Assembly (NCBI RefSeq): GCF_047462415.1
Contig: NZ_JANSJE010000007.1
Location: 62,001 to 126,000, forward strand
Length of the DNA: 64,000 bases
Reading direction: 5' to 3'
Source: Thermostichus sp047462415
GTDB lineage: Bacteria > Cyanobacteriota > Cyanobacteriia > Thermostichales > Thermostichaceae
The translations under genes were made by a program, and so were the position numbers. The notes beneath the pieces were generated by a model. That model did no database searches, was not told the DNA's origin, and worked only from the letters and a program-made list of their open reading frames with translations. Positions 24,332 through 33,708 of the stretch are shown piece after piece. Numbering within the stretch: the first letter of the stretch is position 1; the number at the start of each line of letters is the position of its first letter.

Positions 24332-24667
24332 ATGTCGGATCTTTCTTTCTCAGAACAAGAACGGCTAAAACAGCTTGAGCGCGAACTGGAGCAGGCGGCT
24401 GCGGCCTCTGGGGCGCTGAGCTCGTCTCAGGGGAAAAATGCCGTTCGCACCTGGGCTGAGTGGGGGCGTCCACTGCTGACGGTTTTGGCCATTTTGGGCT
24501 GTATCTTGCTGGTGGGGCTGGTCTTCCGGGTTTTCACCACTGTTCTCAAGTGGGCGGTGGTGGTGGGTCTGGGCTACCTGCTCTACGTCTGGGTGGTGGC
24601 GCCGCGGCTGGGCCTTCCCACCGGAGCGAGGCCAAAGGCAGAAGACAGGGATCTGGACAGCTTTTGA
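24332..24667 (+). CDS. Small two-TM membrane protein, conserved in cyanobacteria
   Basis: A 111-residue protein with a charged N-terminal helix (SFSEQERLKQLERELEQAAAASG) and two membrane spans near residues 47-70 (LLTVLAILGCILLVGLVFRV) and 72-90 (VLKWAVVVGLGYLLYVWVVA). It ends with a polar basic tail. The stop TGA at 24665-24667 overlaps the ATG of the DMT transporter (TGATG), so the two are surely cotranscribed and translationally coupled. Function unknown. Confidence 0.75.
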   Translation: MSDLSFSEQERLKQLERELEQAAAASGALSSSQGKNAVRTWAEWGRPLLTVLAILGCILLVGLVFRVFTTVLKWAVVVGLGYLLYVWVVAPRLGLPTGARPKAEDRDLDSF

Positions 24668-25560
24668 TGCGCAGGGATCCCTGGCGGGCCCGCGCCTACC
24701 TGGCGGCGGCTATCTTGGGCTGGGCCACAGCGGCCAGCGCCTTTAAGTTCGGGTTGCAGCACCTCTCACCGACGGTCTTGCTGATTTTTTCGGCGTGTAG
24801 CTCCTGCCTAATCTTGGGGATGGTTCTGGTGGTAACAGGGCGGGCGCCTCTTGTCCGCCAGCAGAAGGGATCCCAAATTGGCCTGTCGGCGCTGCAGGGG
24901 CTGCTCAACCCGTTTGGCTACTACGGGGTGCTCTTCCAAGCCTATGATCGCCTCTCGGCCCAGGCGGCACTGGCTTTAAATTACACCTGGCCGCTGCTAC
25001 TGGCTCTCTTGGCGGTGCCGCTGTTGGGGGAGCGCCTGCGCGGGCGGCTGCTGCTGGCTTTGGGAACGAGCCTGGTGGGGGTGGTGCTGGTGGCCACGGG
25101 GGGCTCCTGGGGCACCCTGCAGGTGGAGGATCCCTGGGGAGTGGGACTGGCGGTGGGCAGCGCCGCTATTTGGGCCCTCTACTGGCTGCTCAATGTGCGG
25201 GATGGACGGGATGCCGTGCTGAAGTTGTTCCTGGGGTTTGTCTTCGGCAGCGGCTATTGCCTGGCGCTATTGCCGTTGCAGGAGCTGAGGTGGACTCTAG
25301 CAGGGCTGGGCTGGGCGGCCTACATCGGCTTGGCGGAGATGGGCCTGACTTTTGTGTTCTGGCTGCGGGCGCTGGAGCTGGCGGACGAGCGCGGATCCCT
25401 GGCCAATTGGGTCTATGTCACGCCATTCCTGTCGCTGGGGTTGATCGCGGTGCTGTTGCAGGAGCCGATCGCGCCAGGATCGCTGCTGGGCCTGGGCCTC
25501 ATCTTGGCCAGCAACCTCTGGGGATCCCGGCGGGAAAAGTCTCAGCCTGTGCTTTCCTAA
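24667..25560 (+). CDS. EamA-type drug/metabolite transporter (DMT) permease
   Basis: I start at the ATG at 24667, one base into the TGA of the gene before. The 297-residue product has about ten hydrophobic helices in two repeats, the EamA pattern: AYLAAAILGWATAASAFKFGLQHLSPTVLLIFSACSSCLILG, then a helix pair with ALNYTWPLLLALLAVPLLGERLRGRLLLALGTSLVGVVLVATGG, and later LEMGL-type half (GLAEMGLTFVFWLRALELADERGSLANWVYVTPFLSLGLIAVLLQEPI). DMT permeases export metabolites or amino acids; the substrate is not clear. A glycosyltransferase-like gene starts 5 bases after its stop. Confidence 0.85.
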   Translation: MRRDPWRARAYLAAAILGWATAASAFKFGLQHLSPTVLLIFSACSSCLILGMVLVVTGRAPLVRQQKGSQIGLSALQGLLNPFGYYGVLFQAYDRLSAQAALALNYTWPLLLALLAVPLLGERLRGRLLLALGTSLVGVVLVATGGSWGTLQVEDPWGVGLAVGSAAIWALYWLLNVRDGRDAVLKLFLGFVFGSGYCLALLPLQELRWTLAGLGWAAYIGLAEMGLTFVFWLRALELADERGSLANWVYVTPFLSLGLIAVLLQEPIAPGSLLGLGLILASNLWGSRREKSQPVLS

Positions 25561-25564
25561 GGCT

Positions 25565-26647
25565 ATGGCGGTGAATCCAGTTCCTCTCTATGTGGCGGCA
25601 ACGGCCCATGGGTTTGGGCACGTCACCCGGCTGACGGCGGTGGTGAACACTTTGCGGCGGCGGGAGCCGCAGATCCTGCCCATTTGGGTGACGCCGGCTC
25701 CCGCTTGGCTGCTGGAGCGCTACGGGGAAGGGGAGTTTCTGCATCGGCCCCGCGCTTTGGACGTGGGGGTGGTGCAGCCGGATGGGCTGCAGGCGGATCT
25801 GCCGGCGACGTTAGCGGCCCTGCGGGCGTTCCAAGCGGGGTCTGCCGACCTCATCCGAGAAGAGGCGGAGTTCATCCGCAGCCAGGGGGTGCCGTTGCTG
25901 CTAGGGGATGTGCCCCCCATTGCCGCCGCCATTGCCGAGGCCGCCGGGATCCCCTGCTGGATGGCCAGCAACTTCGGCTGGGACTTTATCTATCAAGAGT
26001 ACGGCCCCCAGTTTCAGCCCTTTGTAAGCTGGATCCGCGAGCTGTACGGGCGCTGCCAGCGGCTGTTTCGCCTGCCCTTTGCTGAGCCTATGGGCGCCTT
26101 TCCCCACCAGGAACCCGTGGGGTTGACGGGGTCGGATCCCCGCTACTTGGCTGAGGAGGTGGCCCAGCGCCTAGGGCTGGAGCGGGAGCGGCCCACGGTT
26201 TTGTTGACCTTTGGCGGGCTAGGGCTGCAGGGCTTGCCCTATGAGCGGCTTTTGGATTTTCCCGACTGGCAGTTTCTCACCTTCGACCCCAAGGCTCCCC
26301 CTTTGCCCAACCTGCAGGTTTTGGACGGGCAGAGGTGGCGCCCGGTGGATGTCATGCCCCTCTGCCGCTGGGTGGTGTCCAAGCCGGGCTATGGCACCCT
26401 AGCGGAGGCGCTGCGCTGTGGGATCCCCATGGCCTGTGTCAACCGTTCCAGCTTTGCCGAGTCGCCCCTCTTGGTGGAGGGATTGCGGCGCTACGGCTGG
26501 CATCGTATCCTCTCGCCGGAAGAGTTCTTTGCGGGATCCTGGGACTTCTTGCGGGATCCCCCTCACCCACCCCAGGCGTCGGAGGAGCTGGATCGCAAGG
26601 GCAATGAGGCCATTGCCGACGCTATTGCGGCGTTCCTGAGGCAGTAG
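25565..26647 (+). CDS. GT-B type glycosyltransferase-like protein
   Basis: A 360-residue protein opening VPLYVAATAHGFGHVTRLTAVVNTLRRREPQILPIWVTP, the N-terminal Rossmann-like part with a glycine-rich loop. The C-terminal half shows RPTVLLTFGGLGLQGLPYERLLDF and VDVMPLCRWVVSKPGYGTLAEALRCGIPMACVNRSSFAESPLLVEGL, the nucleotide-sugar-binding GxGT and E motif pattern seen in MurG-like proteins and in the N-terminal part of plant L-arabinokinase. Sugar donor and acceptor cannot be told. It sits 5 bases after the DMT permease and 31 bases before a methyltransferase. Confidence 0.75.
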   Translation: MAVNPVPLYVAATAHGFGHVTRLTAVVNTLRRREPQILPIWVTPAPAWLLERYGEGEFLHRPRALDVGVVQPDGLQADLPATLAALRAFQAGSADLIREEAEFIRSQGVPLLLGDVPPIAAAIAEAAGIPCWMASNFGWDFIYQEYGPQFQPFVSWIRELYGRCQRLFRLPFAEPMGAFPHQEPVGLTGSDPRYLAEEVAQRLGLERERPTVLLTFGGLGLQGLPYERLLDFPDWQFLTFDPKAPPLPNLQVLDGQRWRPVDVMPLCRWVVSKPGYGTLAEALRCGIPMACVNRSSFAESPLLVEGLRRYGWHRILSPEEFFAGSWDFLRDPPHPPQASEELDRKGNEAIADAIAAFLRQ

Positions 26648-26677
26648 CATAGGGAGCAGCTTCCTGGAGTGGATCCC

Positions 26678-27973
26678 ATGGCCGGCAGCACAACCGAGTC
26701 TTTGCGGCAACTCTACGAGGAACTGCCCTATCCCAACGTACCTGTTGAGGCGTCGGGCCGCAGCGCCATCGGTAGTCTGTACCGCCTGAGCTGGACGACG
26801 GCCCAATACGCCCGTACCCGCGCCATCCTGCCCAGCGAGGGGATCGCCATCCTCAACGTCGGCTGTGGCTCCGGCTGGGAGACCTTGATCTTGGCGGAGG
26901 CCAACCCAGGGGCGCGGCTGGTGGCCTGCGACCTCTCGCCGGCGTCGGTGCAGGCAACGGAGCGGCGCCTGCGCTACCACGGCTTTGGGGAGGTGGAGCT
27001 GCATGCCCTCAACCTGTTGGAGATTGAACAACTGGGGCAGCGGTTTGACTTCATCAGCCTCAACGACGTGCTCTATCTGCTTGAGGATCCCGTGGCGGGC
27101 TTGAAGGCGCTTAAGCGGGTGCTCAAGCCGGACGGGATCTTGCGGGCCAACCTGCACCACGCCTACCAGCGGCAGGTGATCTTCCGCCTGCAGGAGGCGT
27201 TCCGGCTGCTGGGCCTGTTTGAGCTGCCCACCCCCGAAGCCTGCCGGCGGGTGCGGGAGTTCATGGCCAGCCTGGCCTCTGACGAGCTGCGGGCTGCGCT
27301 ACACTGGGATCCCCAGATCTACAGCGACGACACCAACATCCGCGCCAACTACCTCTTACCCGGCGACAAAGGGTTTTTGCTCCCGGATCTCCTGCGCATG
27401 CTTCAAGAGGCGGAGCTGGGCTTGGTTTGCCTAGTGGACTACGCCGACTGGGATCCGACGCTGCTCTTCAAAGACAGGGCCATGCCGGCTTGGCTGCAGG
27501 CGGAGCTGGACAAGCTTTCCCCTGCCGAGCAAAACCACTTCTACGAGCTAATCTACCCCAACCACCGCCTAATCGACTTTTGGGCGGAGCACCCCGGCTC
27601 TTCCCTGGTCTTGCCCTGGAGCGACGCCGACTGGCTGGAGGGCAGGGTGCAGCTCAACCCCATCCTGATGGACAACGCCGAGTTTCGCCACAACTTTGCC
27701 CAGGCCCACGACAAGAAGCTGGAGTTTGCCATGAACTGGCCGGGGGCCAGCCGTGGGCGCCTGACCATACCAGCCCCCCAGATGGCCTGGCTGGGATCCC
27801 TGTTGCAGGGGCCAGTGGCGGTGGCCGGCCTGATCGAGCAGGCGGCCCAAGCCCATCGGATCGACCAGGAAGCGGCCCAGGAGCAGGTGCTCACCTACCT
27901 GGCAGGGCTGGAGTCGTTTCTGTTTGTGATGTTGGATCCCAGCCCAGCTTCTCTTGCCGAAGAAGGGATTTGA
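26678..27973 (+). CDS. SAM-dependent methyltransferase with C-terminal extension
   Basis: The ATG at 26678 is preceded by GGAG about 9 bases upstream and gives 431 residues. The class I fold is plain: AILNVGCGSGWETLILAEANPGARLVACDLSPASVQ (motif I and the acidic end of strand 2), then FDFISLNDVLYLLEDPVAGLKALKRVLKPDGILRAN. The C-terminal part of over 200 residues includes LLPDLLRMLQEAELGLVCLVDYADWDPTLL, perhaps a methyltransferase regulatory domain; that is a guess. Substrate unknown. It seems to end the plus-strand run beginning at the two-TM gene. Confidence 0.85.
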   Translation: MAGSTTESLRQLYEELPYPNVPVEASGRSAIGSLYRLSWTTAQYARTRAILPSEGIAILNVGCGSGWETLILAEANPGARLVACDLSPASVQATERRLRYHGFGEVELHALNLLEIEQLGQRFDFISLNDVLYLLEDPVAGLKALKRVLKPDGILRANLHHAYQRQVIFRLQEAFRLLGLFELPTPEACRRVREFMASLASDELRAALHWDPQIYSDDTNIRANYLLPGDKGFLLPDLLRMLQEAELGLVCLVDYADWDPTLLFKDRAMPAWLQAELDKLSPAEQNHFYELIYPNHRLIDFWAEHPGSSLVLPWSDADWLEGRVQLNPILMDNAEFRHNFAQAHDKKLEFAMNWPGASRGRLTIPAPQMAWLGSLLQGPVAVAGLIEQAAQAHRIDQEAAQEQVLTYLAGLESFLFVMLDPSPASLAEEGI

Positions 27974-28010
27974 AATGGCGGCAATCTTGGGCCTGCAGGG
28001 GAGAGGATCC

Positions 28011-28790
28011 CTAGCGGTCCACCAGGCGCAGCTCAAAGGTAAGAATGTTGGCGGCCAAAATCTCCAAAGCTCCCCCCTCGATGAGGTCGCGGGTGAGGGC
28101 AGCCCCAGAGCCACTTTGTTGGATCAATTCTCGGCTGCGGCGCACTGTCTCTTGCCGCTGGGGATCGTCCACAACCACCTGCCGCTGGTTGGAGAGGCTG
28201 AGGCGGTAGTAGTGGGGCAGCTCGCCACGGGTGGCGTCAATGGCCAGGTTGGTTTCTTCAGGAGCAACGCGGAAGGGGGCACGGGCGGTGAGCAGCGCCA
28301 CCTGGATATCCTGATCCCGCCCGTCCAGGCCCTGGAGCTCGGAGATGTCGATCTGGAAGCGGAGGGTGTCGCGGTCGCGGCTGAGGCGCTCTGCCCGCAC
28401 CTGGTTAAAGCCGACGGCAAACTCCCGCTCCGGCTCGCCAAACCGCTGGATGGTGGACTGCAAGACCGATTCTTCGTTGAGGGGGGTAACCCGGATGAGG
28501 TAGTCCCAGTTCTGGACAAAGGCATACTCATTGGGCCCGACGCGGACATTGGGATCCACCAGGTTGGCAGTGGGGCCAGGGCTGCCGGCCCGGCTGAGGG
28601 CCACCAGGTACCAATAGTTGGGGCTGATGGGCAAGCCCATGGTCATGCGCACTTCCAATACTGGCCGCGCCCAAGCAGCAACCGCCGTGAAGGCTGTGAT
28701 GGCTGCTGCTCCGAGGCAGCTCCACAGCCAGTGCTGAGGACGACAGTCGAGCTGCAGCGGGCGAAACCAGGTTACGGCTACAGTCCTCAT
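28011..28790 (-). CDS. Secreted conserved hypothetical protein
   Basis: I choose the ATG at 28790 (MRTVAVTWFRPLQLDCRPQHWLWSCLGAAAITAFTAVAAWARPVLEVRMTMGLP), because the longer reading to 29225 would overlap the divergent adaptor gene and its promoter. A hydrophobic stretch near residues 24-42 followed by WARP looks like a signal peptide or anchor. The 259-residue product is otherwise soluble and beta-rich (YAFVQNWDYLIRVTPLNEESVLQ, RDRDTLRFQIDISELQG, DQDIQVALLTARAPFRV). It is divergent from an RND efflux pair over 280 bases. No family recognised. Confidence 0.65.
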   Translation of the reverse strand: MRTVAVTWFRPLQLDCRPQHWLWSCLGAAAITAFTAVAAWARPVLEVRMTMGLPISPNYWYLVALSRAGSPGPTANLVDPNVRVGPNEYAFVQNWDYLIRVTPLNEESVLQSTIQRFGEPEREFAVGFNQVRAERLSRDRDTLRFQIDISELQGLDGRDQDIQVALLTARAPFRVAPEETNLAIDATRGELPHYYRLSLSNQRQVVVDDPQRQETVRRSRELIQQSGSGAALTRDLIEGGALEILAANILTFELRLVDR

Positions 28791-29070
28791 ATCAACTTCC
28801 TCAACTGCAGCGACTTGCCTTCGCGTCAGGTAACAAAAGATCCGATGCTTGCGCAACAAGTTTAGAACCGTCTGGCCAAAGATGGCCGTTGTCCGGCGAG
28901 CTGGGGCTCTGGACGCTAAGCTGGGCTTTTGGCTAAGCATACACCTTAGTTCTGGATTGGGAAGGATGGCAAGCGCTTTTGCACAGGTGCAGGAAGGCAC
29001 AGGCTCATTACCTTGGTTAGTTGAGCCAATGCAGAGAGGGGATGCCTCTGTTGTGGGAGCAGTTGTAATC

Positions 29071-30366
29071 ATGAGGCGATTGCGAACAGCTCTGCCGCTG
29101 TTGTGTTTTTCTTTGCTGCTGGCTGCCTGTCGAGCGGGGGGGCCCCCTCGCGGCATGGAAGGCCGAGGAAGTGGACAAAGCCAGCCCACCCCGGTGGCCA
29201 TCGGCGCCGTGGAAGAACGGCCCATTCAGGAGACTGCGGAGTTCATCGCCAGCCTCGGATCCCAGCAGGTGGCAAGCATCCGGCCCCAGGTGAGCGGCCA
29301 GGTAACCCAGGTGTTCGTGCGGCTGGGATCCCAGGTCTCTGCCGGGGCGCCCCTGTTTGCGATCGACAGCCGGCAGCAACAGGCGGCGGTGGCCGGCCAA
29401 ACGGCGGGGATCGCGGCGGCCCAGGCCAACCTGGAGAGCAGCCGAGCCGTGCTCAGCCAGTTGCGGGCGGAGCGGCTGCGGCTGGAGGCGGCGGCAGAGT
29501 TCGCCCAGGAGCAGCACGAGCGCAACCTGCGCCTCTTGGCCGAGGGGGCTATTAGCCAGGCGCAAGCGGATCAGTCCAGCCGCGATCTGCGCCAGGCGGA
29601 GGCAGCCTTGGCGGCCCAGCAGGAGCAGATCCGGGCCCAAGAGGCGGCCATCTTGCGGGCAGAGCGAGAGGTGGAGCGGGCCCGGGCCGAGGCGGAGCGG
29701 CAGCAGGTGCAACTGCAGTTTTTCCAGGTCACGGCTCCCTTTGCCGGCATTGTCGGCGAGGTGTTGGTGCGGCAGGGGGATTATGTGACACCCCAGACGG
29801 TTTTGACCACCCTGACCCAAACCCAGGCGCTGGAGCTGAACCTGAACATCCCGCTGCAGCAGGCCCCCCGCCTGCGCATCGGCACGCCGGTGCAGATCCT
29901 AGATAGCGGCGGCGAGGTCATCGGCACCAGCCAAGTCTCTTTCATTGCGCCTGAAGCGGATCCCGGCACGCAGTCGGTCCTGGCCAAGGCCTTGCTGGAG
30001 AACCCCGCCGGCCAGTTGCGTAACGCCCAGTTTGTGCGAACCCGCATCGTCTGGGAGGAGCGGCCAGCTTTGTTGGTGCCGGTGACGGCGGTAGCCCGTC
30101 TGGGCGCCCAAACCTTTGTCTACACGGTGCAGACTGCAGGTCCTGCAGAAGAGGGCCAGCCCCCTGGAGCGGTGGCGGTGCAAAAGCCGGTGCGGCTGGG
30201 ATCCATCCACGGCAACAGCTACGAGGTGCTGGAGGGGCTGCAGGCCAATGAGCCGATTGTGCTGAGCGGCCTGCAAAAAATCCGCGATGGCGCCCCCATC
30301 GTCGATGAGGTGCTTTTGCAGCAGAGGAGGCAAGGAGGAGGGAGACCACCTGAATCCCCGCCCTAG
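29071..30366 (+). CDS. RND efflux periplasmic adaptor (HlyD/AcrA family), lipoprotein
   Basis: From the ATG at 29071 the product is 431 residues. LCFSLLLAACRAGG is a lipobox, so Cys near 20 should be lipidated. The lipoyl/barrel-sandwich half is split around a long helical hairpin (ARAEAERQQVQLQFF, about residues 110-215), with ASIRPQVSGQVTQVFVRLGSQVSAGAPLFAID and FFQVTAPFAGIVGEVLVRQGDYVTPQTVL. This is the AcrA/MexA type that bridges inner and outer membrane parts of an RND pump. It precedes the pump gene by 55 bases. No outer-membrane channel gene is in the window. Confidence 0.93.
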   Translation: MRRLRTALPLLCFSLLLAACRAGGPPRGMEGRGSGQSQPTPVAIGAVEERPIQETAEFIASLGSQQVASIRPQVSGQVTQVFVRLGSQVSAGAPLFAIDSRQQQAAVAGQTAGIAAAQANLESSRAVLSQLRAERLRLEAAAEFAQEQHERNLRLLAEGAISQAQADQSSRDLRQAEAALAAQQEQIRAQEAAILRAEREVERARAEAERQQVQLQFFQVTAPFAGIVGEVLVRQGDYVTPQTVLTTLTQTQALELNLNIPLQQAPRLRIGTPVQILDSGGEVIGTSQVSFIAPEADPGTQSVLAKALLENPAGQLRNAQFVRTRIVWEERPALLVPVTAVARLGAQTFVYTVQTAGPAEEGQPPGAVAVQKPVRLGSIHGNSYEVLEGLQANEPIVLSGLQKIRDGAPIVDEVLLQQRRQGGGRPPESPP

Positions 30367-30421
30367 ATCTCCCCTCTTGAGCTCGGCCACTCCCTTCTAC
30401 TCCTCATGCGGATCCCTGTCT

Positions 30422-33400
30422 ATGTTTGTTGACTTTTTCATTCGCCGCCCTGTCTTTGCCAGCGTCTGCTCCATCCTAATCGTGCTGGTGGGAGCAGTGA
30501 GTATCCCCCTGTTGCCGGTGGACTACTACCCGCAGGTGGCGCCGCCGGCAGTGACGGTGACCGCTGTTTACCCCGGGGCCGATGCCGAGACGGTGGAGAC
30601 GGCGGTGACGAATGTGCTGGAGCAGGAGATCAACGGCGTCGAGGGCATCCGGTACATCTCCTCGGTCAGCAGCAGCAACGGCACCAGCCAGATCACCGTC
30701 ACCTTCAGCCCGGATCGGGATCTGGACACAGCAGCTGTGGATGTGCAGAACCGGGTGGCACGCGTGCAGGCGCGGCTGCCGGCAGAAGTGATTCAAAACG
30801 GCCTCAGCGTGGAAAAGGCGGGCGATAGCGCTTTTGTGCAGGTGGTGGCGCTGCGCTCAGAGGCGGGGGAATACGACGAGCTGTTTGTGAGCAACTACGC
30901 CGAGCTGTTCGTGCGGGATGCCCTGCGGCGCATCCGTGGCGTTAGCGATGTCATCGTCTTTGGGGAGCGCACCTATGCCATGCGCATCTGGCTGGATCCG
31001 ACGCGGCTGGCTGGCTACGGGCTGACGGCGCTGGATGTGGTGAACGCGGTGCGCCAGCAGAATATCCAGGTGCCTGCCGGCCAAATCGGCAGCCAGCCCA
31101 GCCTGCCGGATCAGGAGTTTCAGATCAGCGTCCAGGCCACGGGTCGGCTTTCCCAGCCGGAGGAGTTTGCCCAAATTGTCCTCAAAGCCAGCCCAAATGG
31201 CGGCTTGGTGCGCATTGCCGACGTGGGCCGGGTGGAGCTGGGAGCCCGAAGTTACGATACGTTCTTCCGCATCGGCGGCCAGGAGGCGGTGGGGATCGCC
31301 ATCACCAAGCAGCCGGATGCCAACGCCCTCGAGGTGTCGCGGCAGGTGCGGCAGACGTTGGCCGAGCTGGCGAAAAATTTCCCGCCCGGCTTGATCTACG
31401 AGATCGCCTTCGACGCCACGCTGTTCATCACCGAGTCGGTACAAGAGGTGATCTTCACCCTGCTCCAGGCTATCGTCCTGGTGGTGCTGGTGCTGTTTAT
31501 CTTTTTGCAAGATTGGCGCATCACCCTTATCCCTACCGTCACGATCCCGGTGGCGCTGCTGGGGACGTTCGCCTTTGTGCGCCTATTCGGCTTTTCCATC
31601 AACACCCTGACCATGTTTGGCCTCACTTTGGCCACCGGTTTGGTGGTGGACGACACCATCGTGGTGGTGGAGAACATCTCCCGCTACATCCGCGACCGCG
31701 GCATGCGGCCTCTGCAGGGGGCCTCGGCGGGGATGAACGAGGTGCTGGGGGCGGTGATTGCCACGACGCTGGTGCTGCTGGGCTTGTTTGTGCCGATCGC
31801 GTTCTTTCCCGGCACCAGTGGCCGCATCTACCAGCAGTTTGCCGTCACCATTGCCGTATCGGTTTCCCTGTCTACGTTTAATGCCATTACCCTGGCCCCG
31901 GCGTTGTCGGCGCTGCTGATCCGCCCACGTTCTGAGCAGATGTTTTGGCTGTTGCGCTGGTTTGACCGGGCGGTGGAAGGGATCCGCGCCGCCTATCGCC
32001 GGCTGCTGGAGCTGGTGGTGAAGCTGCGGCTGGTGGTGGTGGCGGGGTTTGTCGCCTGTCTGGGCCTCACCTATTGGCTGTTCCAGATCGTGCCAACGGG
32101 GTTTGTGCCGGATGAGGATCAGGGCTTTTTCATCACCATTGTGCAGGGGCCGCCGGGGGTTTCGCTCAACTACACCGACCGGGTCATCCGGCAGGCCAGC
32201 GCCATTTTGGACGGGATCCCGGAAATCGAAAACCAGGTGATCGTGGGGGGGTTCAGCTTTACTGGGCCCTCGCCGGGGAACGGGTTGATCTTCGCCACCC
32301 TCAAGCCCTGGGACAAGCGGCGGCGACCGGAACAATCGGCGCAGGCGATTGTCAACCGGCTGTTCGGGCTCTTTTTGGGCGGGATCAGCCGCTCGTTGGT
32401 GATCCCGATTTTGCCGCCAGCCATTCCCGATCTGGGAAACACGGGCGGGTTTACCTTCCAACTCCAGGATCGGGGGGTGAACGATTTCAACCTGCTGCAG
32501 CAGACGGCCAACGCCTTTTTCTTTGTGGGCAACTCGCCGCCCCCGCCGGGCCAGCCCCCCCTGGGCGTGCGGATTAATCCGCCCACCTTCAACGCCAACT
32601 CCCCCCGGTTGCAGGTCAAGGTGGATCGGGACATAGCGCAGGTGCTGGGGATCCCGCTGGCCGAGGTCTTCGGCACGCTACAGACGCTGCTGGGAGGCAC
32701 CTATGTCAACGACTTTGACCTGTTCAACCGCAACTACCGGGTCTACGTCCAGGCGGACCAGGCTTTCCGGAGCAGCCCCGAACGTATTGGCCAGTTCTAC
32801 GTGCGCGGTGGGCAGGGGCAGCTCTTGCCCTTGAGCACGTTGGTTCAGGTGGAGGAGACCACCGGCCCGGCGCTCATCAATCATTTCAACCTCTTCCGCT
32901 CGGCGGAGATCCAGGGCAGCCCGCTGCCGGGCTTCAGCTCGGGCCAGGCCATTCGGGCTATGGAAAGTCTGGCTGCCCGCTTGCTGCCCCAGGGGTTTGG
33001 CTTCGAGTGGTCGGGCCTGTCCTTAGAAGAGATCGAGTCGGGGGGGCAGGCGCCGCTGATCTTTGCTTTGGGGTCGGTGTTCGTCTTCCTGGTGCTGGCG
33101 GCCCAATTTGAGAGCTATGTGGATCCCTTGATCATTCTGCTGGCGGTGCCGCTGGCGGTTTTGGGGGCGCTCTCGGCCCAACTGCTGCGGGGCCTGGCCA
33201 ACGACATCTTTTGCCAAGTGGGGCTGGTGATGTTGATCGGTCTGGCCAGCAAGAACTCGATCTTGATCGTGGAGTTTGCCAACCAACTGGTTGCCCAAGG
33301 GATCCCACTGGCCAAGGCCGCGATCCAGGCGGCGGAGACGCGTTTCCGCGCCATCCTCATGACGGCTTTGAGCACGATCCTGGGCATTTTCCCGCTGGCG

Positions 33401-33619
33401 GTGGCCAGTGGCGCCGGGGCTGCCAGCCGCCAATCTCTGGGCACGGCTGTTATCGGCGGTATGTTCGTCTCAACCCTACTCAGCCTGCTGGTGGTGCCGG
33501 TGCTGTATGTCGTCCTCAAAGGGATCCAAGCCCGGCTGTTGGGGGGAGCGACTGTGGATCTGGCGCATCTGCCGCCGCCAGAGGATCCCAAAGGTCTGCT
33601 GCCGGAAGAATCGACTTGA
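30422..33619 (+). CDS. HAE1-type RND efflux transporter (AcrB-like)
   Basis: From the ATG at 30422 the protein has 1065 residues, the normal length of AcrB/MexB-type pumps. It opens DFFIRRPVFASVCSILIVLVGAVSIPLLPVDYYPQVAPPAVTVTAVYPGADAE. The central helix set holds LTLATGLVVDDTIVVVENISRYI with the paired Asp that relay protons, and the second half ends with VGLVMLIGLASKNSILIVEFANQLV. A homotrimer of this protein exports lipophilic compounds using the proton gradient, working with the lipoprotein adaptor just upstream. The substrate range is not predictable from sequence. Confidence 0.95.
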   Translation: MFVDFFIRRPVFASVCSILIVLVGAVSIPLLPVDYYPQVAPPAVTVTAVYPGADAETVETAVTNVLEQEINGVEGIRYISSVSSSNGTSQITVTFSPDRDLDTAAVDVQNRVARVQARLPAEVIQNGLSVEKAGDSAFVQVVALRSEAGEYDELFVSNYAELFVRDALRRIRGVSDVIVFGERTYAMRIWLDPTRLAGYGLTALDVVNAVRQQNIQVPAGQIGSQPSLPDQEFQISVQATGRLSQPEEFAQIVLKASPNGGLVRIADVGRVELGARSYDTFFRIGGQEAVGIAITKQPDANALEVSRQVRQTLAELAKNFPPGLIYEIAFDATLFITESVQEVIFTLLQAIVLVVLVLFIFLQDWRITLIPTVTIPVALLGTFAFVRLFGFSINTLTMFGLTLATGLVVDDTIVVVENISRYIRDRGMRPLQGASAGMNEVLGAVIATTLVLLGLFVPIAFFPGTSGRIYQQFAVTIAVSVSLSTFNAITLAPALSALLIRPRSEQMFWLLRWFDRAVEGIRAAYRRLLELVVKLRLVVVAGFVACLGLTYWLFQIVPTGFVPDEDQGFFITIVQGPPGVSLNYTDRVIRQASAILDGIPEIENQVIVGGFSFTGPSPGNGLIFATLKPWDKRRRPEQSAQAIVNRLFGLFLGGISRSLVIPILPPAIPDLGNTGGFTFQLQDRGVNDFNLLQQTANAFFFVGNSPPPPGQPPLGVRINPPTFNANSPRLQVKVDRDIAQVLGIPLAEVFGTLQTLLGGTYVNDFDLFNRNYRVYVQADQAFRSSPERIGQFYVRGGQGQLLPLSTLVQVEETTGPALINHFNLFRSAEIQGSPLPGFSSGQAIRAMESLAARLLPQGFGFEWSGLSLEEIESGGQAPLIFALGSVFVFLVLAAQFESYVDPLIILLAVPLAVLGALSAQLLRGLANDIFCQVGLVMLIGLASKNSILIVEFANQLVAQGIPLAKAAIQAAETRFRAILMTALSTILGIFPLAVASGAGAASRQSLGTAVIGGMFVSTLLSLLVVPVLYVVLKGIQARLLGGATVDLAHLPPPEDPKGLLPEEST

Positions 33620-33708
33620 TTGCAGGGCAAGACCTATGCCTGTGGATTCCAGCTTCTTCCAGGGACACAGAGGGATAGCGCAGAACCTTGGGGCTCTTGC
33701 CCCTTTTC

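Noticed and set aside
27954..28865. 303-codon plus-strand reading frame antisense to the secreted protein
   Set aside because: The minus-strand gene has a signal peptide and sensible composition, while this frame does not resemble a protein family.
28849..29070. N-terminal extension of the RND adaptor
   Set aside because: The lipoprotein signal starts at 29071; the extension would place 74 residues before it and crosses the divergent promoter region.
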